Positions 1-5,845 of a DNA stretch of 6,514 nucleotides are shown in pieces. The number at the start of each line of letters is the position of its first letter. Positions within the stretch are counted from its first letter, which is position 1. This stretch comes from Sediminibacterium sp. (lineage in GTDB: Bacteria; Bacteroidota; Bacteroidia; Chitinophagales; Chitinophagaceae), in contig JAQBNJ010000123.1 in the NCBI GenBank assembly GCA_028288645.1, positions 1 to 6,514 on the forward strand, written 5' to 3'. The notes below the pieces were generated by a model that searched no databases, had not been told where the DNA came from, and worked only from the letters and a program-made list of their open reading frames with translations. Made by a program: the position numbers and the translations under genes.

Positions 1-2430
1 GTTACTCCTGTAATACGTAGCGGTCCAATCCAAACGCTTGCGAAGGTTCTGGTAAGTGAAGAAAATATCTTTATCGCTCAGGTCCGTACCAAAACGAACA
101 CCACCAACAAATTTTACATCTTCCATCAGGTCGCTTACGCCTACGCGGAAAGTGAAATTGAAATCATTACCGTTATTTAATTGTATCGGGCCCGAACCGC
201 CTGCGTAAGGTTGGTATCGGTTGATGAGTATGTTATTGGTAAACCCGCTCAATACATAATCGGAATTGAATTTCAAACGGTAGTCAAATAATTTCGATTT
301 AGCCAGTATCGAACTTGGTGACACTATACCTGCTGTTTTATTCTGCAGGGCAAGACTGCTACTGTCCGGTTTTTCATTGGCAAATTCATTCTGGAAAAAA
401 TCTTTCTTTTTAGCTGTGTCCGAACCCGCTTTCTTATTATAGATAATAGCTTTGCCTTCCGTTGCTTTTTTATCTGCCGTTAATTTGCGAATGTATTCTG
501 TAGGCCGCGTACTTACATTTCGTTTAGCCAATGCAACCTCATCCACTTTTAATTTATAGAGGAATTTGAAATCCCCTTCCCTTCTTACTTCGCTTACCAG
601 GCCATTGTTACCGGCTATACGCGTTTCTAATAAAGAGCTTTGGTAATTCGTGATAGGGAAAGTATAGGTTGAATCTTTATATATCTGGAAATAACTCACA
701 CTGTCCGGCTCCGGTTTCTGCCAGGCGCGTAAAGTAGAATCAAATTCTTTGGGTGATGGGTTGCGCAATAACTCATCACCTATATAATACAAGGTATCTA
801 AACCGTTACGTTGAGTTGCAAAAAAGCCAGCCCAACGGTTACTGATACCATTCTCATCCGATATGTAGGTGAAGTGATTGGTATTATACTGCATTGGGAA
901 ACGTGCATTGCCACCGGGTTTTACATTGGTGAGTTTTGCAAGCTGTTTCAGTTTGCTGTCGTTAAGGATATCTACGATATAAATATTGAAAGGATATTTT
1001 CCCGGCAACACCGTATCTGAATTGGAGGCATCAGGACCGGGACGATTGGATGAGAACACGATACCCGAACGGTTCGGAAATGAAACAAACGTGGGATCCA
1101 GATCATCATAAATATCATTGGTGATCTGCACTGTTTTTTGTTCTTCTATTTTGTAGGTATAAATATCAGAGTGGCCATTCTTAACAGCGCTCATCACAAG
1201 TGAATTTGCATCCAGCATAAAATTGGCATCCAGTATCTGGTCGAAACCCGTGATCTCCTGTTTGTATCTTTTAAATTTGGCAAGTACATCCCACACAAAC
1301 ATTTTGGTTTTACCATCTTCCCAATAGATCACCAGTAAACGGGTTCCTTTTACATCCCATGCAAGGATGGGATAATTTGGATTGATATCACCCTGGTTGG
1401 TACGTACACCTATCTTTAATAAAGTACGGGCATCGTAAAAATTCTCCATCAGTTTTACACTGTACTGCCCTTTTCTGAATTGCACTACGCCATAGGTTGC
1501 GCTTTTGGGATTAGGGTTGGCCTGGAAACGGATATAATCATTCTTTGAAACATCTTCGGTCACTACCAACTGCCCCTTAAGCTGGTTTCGGCGCTGGCGA
1601 ATATCCGTTACATATACCTGCTGCTCATACTGCATAAAATCAGACAACACTTCTTTGAATTTTCTTTTGCAAACACGAAGACATGCATTGTTGAGGTTCT
1701 TGTAAATACGTGCGAGGTATAATAAGTAAGTGATATTTTCTTTGCGGTATTTTTCGCCGATATAATACCAGAAAGCATGCCCGGCCAACAAAGGCTTTTC
1801 AAAAGCGAACTGGTAAAAATTATTGTATCGCCCGCCGAGGATGGCGCTTTTCAGTTCATCATCTTTTTCTGTGCTCCAGGGTTGTGCGGCATAGGCAACA
1901 TATCCATCCACCAACCATTTAGGAAGGTCGAGCAATGCCTGGTTGCTGGCAAATTCGCCGATATCATCTCCAAATAATAAATTATCGGTTAATACTTTGG
2001 CAATGCCTTCGCGAATCTGGCGTTTCAGGTGATCGTGATTACCATCGTAATAAACCACCAGTTTATTGTTTACTAATTTGGTTACGCCACCCGCATTCTG
2101 CCAATCGCTGCCCAAACCGATATTGCTGCTTTTGTAATCGTTGTAATCATTGTAAATAACAATATTGGCGCGGCGTTGCAGAGAATATTCAATAAAATTC
2201 TCGATAGATAAGAGTTCTTCTTCCGCTACCTGTGCAACGTATTTACCTAATTCCAACCCACCCTGCGACACATAGCTGTTGAAATTGGGTGACTGGTAAA
2301 ATTTCCATATGAACTTTTTATGCTGCACACGGTTTTTCCCGAATTCCACAGAATTTACCTGCGCTGAGGAAACCAGTGGTAAAAGAAAAACGGCAAAAAC
2401 AATCCATTGAGTGATTCGATTCAGTTGCAT
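1..2430 (-). CDS. Secreted TolB-like (PD40) beta-propeller protein with degenerate peptidase-MA-like domain; C-terminus cut by window edge
   Basis: Reading from an ATG at 2430-2428 gives 810 uninterrupted codons to the window edge with no stop, so the gene is 3'-partial. Residues 1-23 form a signal peptide (basic start, hydrophobic core, cleavage after Ser-Ser-Ala before Gln24), implying export. Residues about 90-250 resemble the gluzincin (peptidase MA) domain that precedes propellers in many Bacteroidota TolB-like proteins. Here the HExxH position reads QIREG (138-142), and the downstream motif is LPKWLVDGYVAY (169-180), with Asp where active enzymes have Glu, so it is probably not catalytic. 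Residues about 340-545 carry PD40/WD40-like propeller strands, best seen at DPTFVSF (445-451) followed by GIVFSSNRPGPD (456-467). From about 715 onward, alternating strands such as FTFRVGVSDL suggest the start of an outer-membrane barrel. Probable role is envelope scaffolding or binding; the substrate is unknown. It is transcribed divergently from the hydrolase gene. Start choice is supported by the signal peptide, although the ribosome binding site is weak. Confidence 0.88.
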   Translation of the reverse strand, partial: MQLNRITQWIVFAVFLLPLVSSAQVNSVEFGKNRVQHKKFIWKFYQSPNFNSYVSQGGLELGKYVAQVAEEELLSIENFIEYSLQRRANIVIYNDYNDYKSSNIGLGSDWQNAGGVTKLVNNKLVVYYDGNHDHLKRQIREGIAKVLTDNLLFGDDIGEFASNQALLDLPKWLVDGYVAYAAQPWSTEKDDELKSAILGGRYNNFYQFAFEKPLLAGHAFWYYIGEKYRKENITYLLYLARIYKNLNNACLRVCKRKFKEVLSDFMQYEQQVYVTDIRQRRNQLKGQLVVTEDVSKNDYIRFQANPNPKSATYGVVQFRKGQYSVKLMENFYDARTLLKIGVRTNQGDINPNYPILAWDVKGTRLLVIYWEDGKTKMFVWDVLAKFKRYKQEITGFDQILDANFMLDANSLVMSAVKNGHSDIYTYKIEEQKTVQITNDIYDDLDPTFVSFPNRSGIVFSSNRPGPDASNSDTVLPGKYPFNIYIVDILNDSKLKQLAKLTNVKPGGNARFPMQYNTNHFTYISDENGISNRWAGFFATQRNGLDTLYYIGDELLRNPSPKEFDSTLRAWQKPEPDSVSYFQIYKDSTYTFPITNYQSSLLETRIAGNNGLVSEVRREGDFKFLYKLKVDEVALAKRNVSTRPTEYIRKLTADKKATEGKAIIYNKKAGSDTAKKKDFFQNEFANEKPDSSSLALQNKTAGIVSPSSILAKSKLFDYRLKFNSDYVLSGFTNNILINRYQPYAGGSGPIQLNNGNDFNFTFRVGVSDLMEDVKFVGGVRFGTDLSDKDIFFTYQNLRKRLDWTATYYRSN

Positions 2431-2491
2431 ATCCGAACTTTAGTGTTTTAAAATTAGGCATTTACGGTTAAAAGCAGGTAAAAATACGATT
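2431..2491. promoter_or_regulatory. Divergent intergenic spacer with weak candidate promoter elements
   Basis: This 61-bp AT-rich spacer separates two divergent start codons and must hold at least part of both promoters. On the minus strand, TAATTTTA (2456 down to 2449) and TATTTTTA (2486 down to 2479) each match seven of eight positions of the Bacteroidota -7 consensus TAnnTTTG. I see no convincing -33 TTTG at the usual distance from either. On the plus strand no good -7 match is visible. AGG at 2476-2478 lies 13 bases before the hydrolase start, too far for a strong Shine-Dalgarno, which is common in this phylum. The assignment is inference from consensus only. Confidence 0.3.
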
Positions 2492-3130
2492 ATGATCAAG
2501 GTCAAGCAGTTTACGTTCAGTCCCGTTCAGGAAAATACATATGTACTTTACAATGAGCAGAACAAAGCTATTATAATAGATGCCGGATGTTACTTCAGCG
2601 CTGAACAGGAAACGTTAAAAGATTTCATAAATAATACGCAACTTCAGCCGGTAAGGTTGCTGAACACGCATTGTCATCTTGATCATGTTTTCGGCAACAA
2701 ATGGGTTTCCGAAACATGGGATCTCGAACTCTGGCTCCATGCAGGCGAGGAACCTATGCTGAAGCTGGCCCCTTTATCGGGCGAAAAATGGGGTTTACCT
2801 TTTCAGAATTACCAGGGTCCGCTTCATTTCCTGGAAGAAGGTGATACCATTATATTGGGTGAGGATGAACTGCGCGTGATCCTTGCACCCGGCCATTCAC
2901 CTGCCAGCATTTGTTTTTACTGTGAGAAACAAAAATTCCTGATCGGTGGCGATGTTCTTTTCAGGGAAAGCATCGGCAGGACCGATCTTCCCGGCGGTGA
3001 CCATGAGACTCTGCTGAAAAGTATCCGTGAAAAATTATTTGTGCTGCCTGATGAGGTGGTGGTGTATTCGGGGCATGGGATCCCTACAACGATCGGGTAT
3101 GAGAAAGCGAACAATCCTTTTTTGAGCTAG
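2492..3130 (+). CDS. Metallo-beta-lactamase-fold hydrolase, glyoxalase II-like (YcbL type)
   Basis: This complete 212-residue cytoplasmic protein has no signal peptide or membrane segment. The motif THCHLDH supplies metal ligands His60, His62, Asp64 and His65. His135 in GHSPAS, Asp154 in GGDVLF and His195 in SGHG complete the dinuclear site of the hydroxyacylglutathione hydrolase branch. The stretch SIGRTDLPGGDHETL (160-174) and the ending GYEKANNPFL are typical of the short YcbL-type glyoxalase II-like proteins. These lack the C-terminal glutathione-binding helices of classical GloB, which is about 250 residues long. The likely reaction is hydrolysis of a small thioester or related ester; the true substrate is not deducible from sequence, and a persulfide dioxygenase-like activity is a less likely alternative. 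The start at 2492 is supported because the family's N-terminal strand (IKVKQFTFSPVQENTYV) begins immediately and the next in-frame Met is residue 89. It stands alone on its strand, convergent with the caspase-like gene. Confidence 0.93.
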   Translation: MIKVKQFTFSPVQENTYVLYNEQNKAIIIDAGCYFSAEQETLKDFINNTQLQPVRLLNTHCHLDHVFGNKWVSETWDLELWLHAGEEPMLKLAPLSGEKWGLPFQNYQGPLHFLEEGDTIILGEDELRVILAPGHSPASICFYCEKQKFLIGGDVLFRESIGRTDLPGGDHETLLKSIREKLFVLPDEVVVYSGHGIPTTIGYEKANNPFLS

Positions 3131-3144
3131 ACACATTAAATGAT

Positions 3145-3161
3145 CATTGGCGGTTCCAATG
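3145..3161. repeat. Small hairpin just after the hydrolase stop
   Basis: CATTGG and CCAATG form a perfect six-base-pair stem around a five-base loop, 14 bases after the stop codon of the hydrolase gene. No T-tract follows, so it is not a classical rho-independent terminator, though it could protect the transcript's 3' end. It lies just outside the terminal inverted repeat of the adjacent element and may be chance. Confidence 0.3.
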
Positions 3162-3163
3162 CC

Positions 3164-3186
3164 TCACCAATCGTTCCTACGGAACG
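3164..3186. repeat. Left terminal inverted repeat of the palindromic element
   Basis: These 23 bases are the exact reverse complement of 3378-3400. The outer part reads TCACCAAT and the inner part is the palindrome CGTTCCTACGGAACG (3172-3186). Identity stops abruptly at the outer base (C at 3163 versus T at 3401, which do not pair), which defines the element boundary. Confidence 0.75.
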
Positions 3187-3225
3187 AAGACCTTTTCTAT
3201 ATATGATACCTATCTACCCACCAGT

Positions 3226-3392
3226 CGTCCCGATGGGACGTTTCGCGGGTAGAAAAAGTTGTTATCTGCGCCCTTCGTTCCGTTGGAACGTTTGCTGGGT
3301 AGAAAGAGATCGTTATTTGCACGTTTCGTTCCGTAGGAACGTTTGGTGGGTAGAAAGGTATAGTTATTTGCACGTTTCGTTCCGTAGGAACG
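3226..3392 (+). repeat. Tandem array of four ~51-bp palindrome-plus-spacer units
   Basis: Palindromes of 15 bp with six-base arms and three-base loops begin at 3226, 3276, 3327 and 3378, spaced 50, 51 and 51 bp apart. Intervening spacers of 35, 36 and 36 bp all follow one pattern: TTT, then a GGGTAGAAA core, then GTTAT, then TGC and a pyrimidine-rich end. The last two spacers match at 32 of 36 positions. Loops vary (GAT, GTT, GTA, GTA) while stems are kept, and the unit at 3226 has both arms changed together (CGTCCC paired with GGGACG instead of CGTTCC with GGAACG). A fifth palindrome at 3172 precedes the array in the outer arm. Confidence 0.75.
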
Positions 3393-3400
3393 ATTGGTGA
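3378..3400. repeat. Right terminal inverted repeat of the palindromic element
   Basis: This is the exact reverse complement of 3164-3186. The inner part is the palindrome CGTTCCGTAGGAACG (3378-3392) and the outer part reads ATTGGTGA. It also serves as the last palindrome of the ~51-bp tandem array, so terminal and internal repeats share one core. Confidence 0.75.
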
Positions 3401-3467
3401 TTCCCGACAATTTAGTATCTATCGTTTAGTGAGCTATCCGTCTTTTTCACGCTCAATCCCGGTTTCG
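3401..3467. other. Residual convergent intergenic stretch
   Basis: These 67 bases lie between the palindromic element and the stop codon of the caspase-like gene. I see no gene and no strong terminator. The only structure is a four-base-pair stem (CGGT with ACCG, 3460-3473) that overlaps the minus-strand stop codon and is probably chance. Confidence 0.4.
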
Positions 3468-5705
3468 TTACCGAAGCCTCATCCTTCCCATCGAGGTCTG
3501 ATCCGCTTTATCGAATTTGCTCCATGCATTATCGTATGCCATGATAAAAATGGCCCCGAGGTTTTTATGCGGCGGAATATAATCGTCGAAATTCTCTTTG
3601 TAATTGGTGCCTACCTTACCCTGAACACTTTTCCATACATCTTCCCAAACAAGGTCCTTGCCTAAACGCAGTCTTCCTGTAATCTCATCGATCAGGCTTT
3701 GGTTCACCACACCGGCTGCTACCTGTTTGGACGAAATGATCTGTGCTGTGGGGCAAATGTTCAGAATATCGTTCAGTTTCTGGTAACCGCCGCAACTGCC
3801 AAGCAATACCAGTTTTGCGCTGGATGGTAAACGGCCGATGGTCTCGTTCAGGTAATAACTATGGCCGCGATGGATCACGATCTTCGGCTCCAGTTCGTGT
3901 TCCTCGAGGTAGCTGATCAGGCTGTCCTGTGCCTCTATATCCAGTTCCTTTTTTTCATCCAGTGGAAGATTGGCATAAATGGTGATTGGTGTGGTATTCT
4001 TCCCGGTACTGCTGATCTCCACCCATTTAGGGTTTTGTTTGATCTTCCAGCCGGGGTTCCTGAACTTGTTCATGAACGCAGAGAAATAAGTGACCGCATC
4101 CTTATCTCCATAAGAAAACTGCTGGATGATGATGCGGCCCGAAGTATCCTGCAGAGAGGTTTTCGGCATCACATATACCGGATCAATACCAAGCTCCGCA
4201 GCCATGTCTATTTTTTTGGTTGAATCCATGGAGAGGAATATGGTATTAAGCAATCGATAGATCAACTGCCCTTTCCGGTTATTCTTCCGGTTGCTTTCAT
4301 CAAGATTGGTCTGCACTTCGCCAATTATCAACTTGCGGATGTCTTTATTATAGATACTGGCATAAGAATCCGCCACATCCACTGCATCTTCCAGTGTGGT
4401 GGCTGTTTCGAGCCGATCCACAAAACTCCGCATCAGTTTTTCAGCCGTTTCCGTGCTCATCCTGCTCAGGAAATTATCCAGGGTATTGTACGCCGCGCAC
4501 ATCTTAATAAACTTTTTATAATAATCGTTGTGAACAGTATACAACAGCGAATCCGACCTGGGAACCGTCATCCGTTGAAATATTCTTGGGTACACGCCTT
4601 TCACAAAACTGGAGGTATAAATTTCCTCCTCACCCAATACAGCGAGGTAATACAATTCTTCAGGACTCAATCCCTCCAGCTTTTTAAACCGGATGTTTTC
4701 ATTTGACACATCATGCAAGGCATTGATCTCGTTAATGTACAATTCCACCGCCTTGGCTTTGAGTTTATCTGTAAGTCCCCTGGCATTCATCGGCGTATCG
4801 CCGTTGTGCATCCGTTCGGCGTAGTCGATACGTGTTCTGACCAGTAATTTATAATACCCGGCAGATGAATCATTTTTCACCAGGGGCGTGATGGAGTCCA
4901 TTGTTATTTTACCATGATAAAGATTATCGAGGAAGGGGAAATACATTCTTCCTGTTTTACTTCTCGCCAATGTACTGATGATCTTTACCAGCGGATGATC
5001 TACAGATCGTATCCTTCTTGCCAGTGCCGAAGTTGGCGATGCCGCATAATCATACAGCTTCTCCTGGTTACGGAGTGCCTCTTTAATGATCAGGCTGTCG
5101 GCAAAACGGTTATCCGGATAACGGGTAAGTATCTTTAAAATATCGTTCGGGTTGCGCTGGATGTGCTTTAGTACAAGTACGTCCTGGGCTGCCGCTATGC
5201 CCGGGTTATTTTTTAAGGCAAAGTTCTCAATCAATATATTATCAATCTCCGGCTCATTGGCAGTGATCACGTCAATGATCGACCCACCGGCCAGTTCTAC
5301 CTCCATGGCATCTCCATACGCCTTAACCAGTGGCGGTAACATGCTTGCAGAAAGAACGCGGGCCCTGTATGCCGACATATAAGCCGTAAGCATTTCATTC
5401 ACCCCGCGGAGCCATTTGAACTTGCCGTTATCATCGAGGCTGTTGTTCAGTTCTATTTGCGCCCGCATATTGTTAACCCGTAAACGGATAGACTTGTTAA
5501 TGGACTGATCCAGCACTTTGTTGCCTGTAACCGGGAAAAGCGTATCGGTCTTGCTTTTGAGTTTTGTGATGGCATTAAGCGAATTGAGGATCGTTTCGTG
5601 GTGTAACTCGCGCGATGCCGGGATCGGCGGCATTTTGATCTCCGGTTGCGCAAAAACGGCCAGCGCTACAAAAACAGCTAAAACAGTAGTAAATATCTTC
5701 TTCAT
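3468..5705 (-). CDS. Secreted protein with C-terminal caspase/CHAT-like (clan CD) cysteine peptidase-like domain
   Basis: The frame opens with two ATGs, at 5711 and 5705. The second is preferred because AGGA (5716 down to 5713) lies seven bases before it but only one base before the first, giving 745 residues; numbering here uses the longer 747-residue form. MKKIF, a hydrophobic core and cleavage after Phe-Ala (residue 21) form a signal peptide, so the product is exported. Residues about 25-510 are mostly helical-looking with no domain I recognise. Residues about 515-747 look like an alpha/beta caspase-hemoglobinase fold. A hydrophobic strand leads to IVIHRGHSYY (His614, His617), and a second strand leads to LVLLGSCGGY with Cys640, the His/Cys dyad layout of clan CD. 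A later IISSKQVAAGVVN stretch (658-670) and LGKDLVWEDVWKSV (683-696) resemble the segments after the Cys in CHAT domains. The 23-residue His617-Cys640 spacing is short, closer to separase than to caspases. Proteolysis and substrate are unproven; a catalytically dead fold is possible. It is divergent from the response-regulator gene. Confidence 0.85.
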   Translation of the reverse strand: MKKIFTTVLAVFVALAVFAQPEIKMPPIPASRELHHETILNSLNAITKLKSKTDTLFPVTGNKVLDQSINKSIRLRVNNMRAQIELNNSLDDNGKFKWLRGVNEMLTAYMSAYRARVLSASMLPPLVKAYGDAMEVELAGGSIIDVITANEPEIDNILIENFALKNNPGIAAAQDVLVLKHIQRNPNDILKILTRYPDNRFADSLIIKEALRNQEKLYDYAASPTSALARRIRSVDHPLVKIISTLARSKTGRMYFPFLDNLYHGKITMDSITPLVKNDSSAGYYKLLVRTRIDYAERMHNGDTPMNARGLTDKLKAKAVELYINEINALHDVSNENIRFKKLEGLSPEELYYLAVLGEEEIYTSSFVKGVYPRIFQRMTVPRSDSLLYTVHNDYYKKFIKMCAAYNTLDNFLSRMSTETAEKLMRSFVDRLETATTLEDAVDVADSYASIYNKDIRKLIIGEVQTNLDESNRKNNRKGQLIYRLLNTIFLSMDSTKKIDMAAELGIDPVYVMPKTSLQDTSGRIIIQQFSYGDKDAVTYFSAFMNKFRNPGWKIKQNPKWVEISSTGKNTTPITIYANLPLDEKKELDIEAQDSLISYLEEHELEPKIVIHRGHSYYLNETIGRLPSSAKLVLLGSCGGYQKLNDILNICPTAQIISSKQVAAGVVNQSLIDEITGRLRLGKDLVWEDVWKSVQGKVGTNYKENFDDYIPPHKNLGAIFIMAYDNAWSKFDKADQTSMGRMRLR

Positions 5706-5712
5706 GTGCATA

Positions 5713-5716
5713 TCCT
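5713..5716 (-). promoter_or_regulatory. Ribosome binding site deciding the start of the caspase-like gene
   Basis: AGGA on the minus strand sits seven bases upstream of the ATG at 5705 and one base upstream of the ATG at 5711. Normal Shine-Dalgarno spacing favours the inner start, which also gives a typical signal-peptide opening MKKIF. Confidence 0.5.
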
Positions 5717-5720
5717 AAGG

Positions 5721-5728
5721 CAAAAATA
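5721..5728 (-). promoter_or_regulatory. Bacteroidota -7 promoter box for the caspase-like gene
   Basis: On the minus strand TATTTTTG matches all defined positions of TAnnTTTG, the primary sigma-factor -7 box of Bacteroidota. It would place the transcript start only about 11 bases before the start codon, making a very short leader. No clear TTTG is visible at about 20 bases further upstream, so the match could be chance in AT-rich DNA. Confidence 0.4.
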
Positions 5729-5819
5729 CTGCCATTTGGGTAGAAGACACATTTTGGGCCAGTTTTGCAGTTAACAATAACATAATAAGCCAAAAGCACT
5801 GATTGCCATTCTTTAAAAT

Positions 5820-5827
5820 TAATTTTG
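5820..5827 (+). promoter_or_regulatory. Bacteroidota -7 promoter box for the response regulator
   Basis: TAATTTTG matches every defined position of TAnnTTTG. The predicted transcript start would be near 5832, about 14 bases before the ATG, with the ribosome binding site AAGG between them. The nearest upstream TTG (5803-5805) is only 14 bases away, shorter than the usual spacing of about 19-21, so the -33 element is weak or absent. Confidence 0.45.
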
Positions 5828-5836
5828 TGTAAACAT

Positions 5837-5840
5837 AAGG
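5837..5840 (+). promoter_or_regulatory. Ribosome binding site of the response regulator
   Basis: AAGG lies five bases before the ATG at 5846, which fits normal spacing and supports that start. The receiver domain's first strand (KKILIADDE) begins six residues in, as expected for the family. Confidence 0.5.
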
Positions 5841-5845
5841 TTAAC

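Larger units (their letters stand above)
3164..3400. mobile_element. 237-bp MITE/REPIN-like palindromic repeat element
   Basis: A non-coding element fills most of the 337-bp gap between two convergent genes. Its ends are perfect 23-bp inverted repeats (3164-3186 and 3378-3400). Inside them, 3206-3222 and 3345-3361 are inverted copies identical at 16 of 17 positions (consensus GGTGGGTAGANAGGTAT on one strand). The left arm, about 3164-3240, therefore mirrors the right arm, about 3327-3400. Five 15-bp palindromes sit at 3172, 3226, 3276, 3327 and 3378. There is no transposase gene, and no clear target-site duplication outside the ends (left flank CCAATGCC, right flank TTCCCGAC). Known REP/REPIN and MITE elements share this small, terminally inverted, intergenic, non-autonomous form; assigning it to a mobile class is inference. 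It may also structure the 3' ends of both converging transcripts. Confidence 0.65.

Noticed and set aside
811..2159. Short open frames at 811-1020 plus, 1608-1802 minus, 1777-1977 plus and 1935-2159 plus
   Set aside because: All lie inside the continuous 810-codon minus-strand TolB-like frame in other registers and show no family signature.
2492..3130. True beta-lactamase or ribonuclease J-type nuclease
   Set aside because: The GRTDLPGG and SGHG motifs and the 212-residue length fit the glyoxalase II-like branch, and the beta-CASP and beta-lactamase hallmarks are absent.
3172..3392. Possible CRISPR array
   Set aside because: The repeats are only 15 bp and fully palindromic, the intervening 35-39 bp are similar to each other rather than unique, and no cas gene is nearby.
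3140..3410. Open frames on both strands across the intergenic repeat (3140-3400 plus, 3210-3410 minus)
   Set aside because: Their translations are just the ~51-bp repeat read as repeated peptides such as VSFRRN. A multiple-of-three period keeps the frames open, and there is no ribosome binding site or protein-like composition.
3468..5705. CHAT-type peptidase of a CRISPR type III-E or other defence system
   Set aside because: The protein has a clear signal peptide and no defence genes beside it, so an intracellular immune role is not supported.
3861..5718. Short open frames within the caspase-like gene (3861-4223, 4914-5138, 5152-5382 and 5518-5718 plus; 5453-5653 minus)
   Set aside because: They are out-of-frame shadows of a well-supported long gene, with unlikely composition and no ribosome binding sites.
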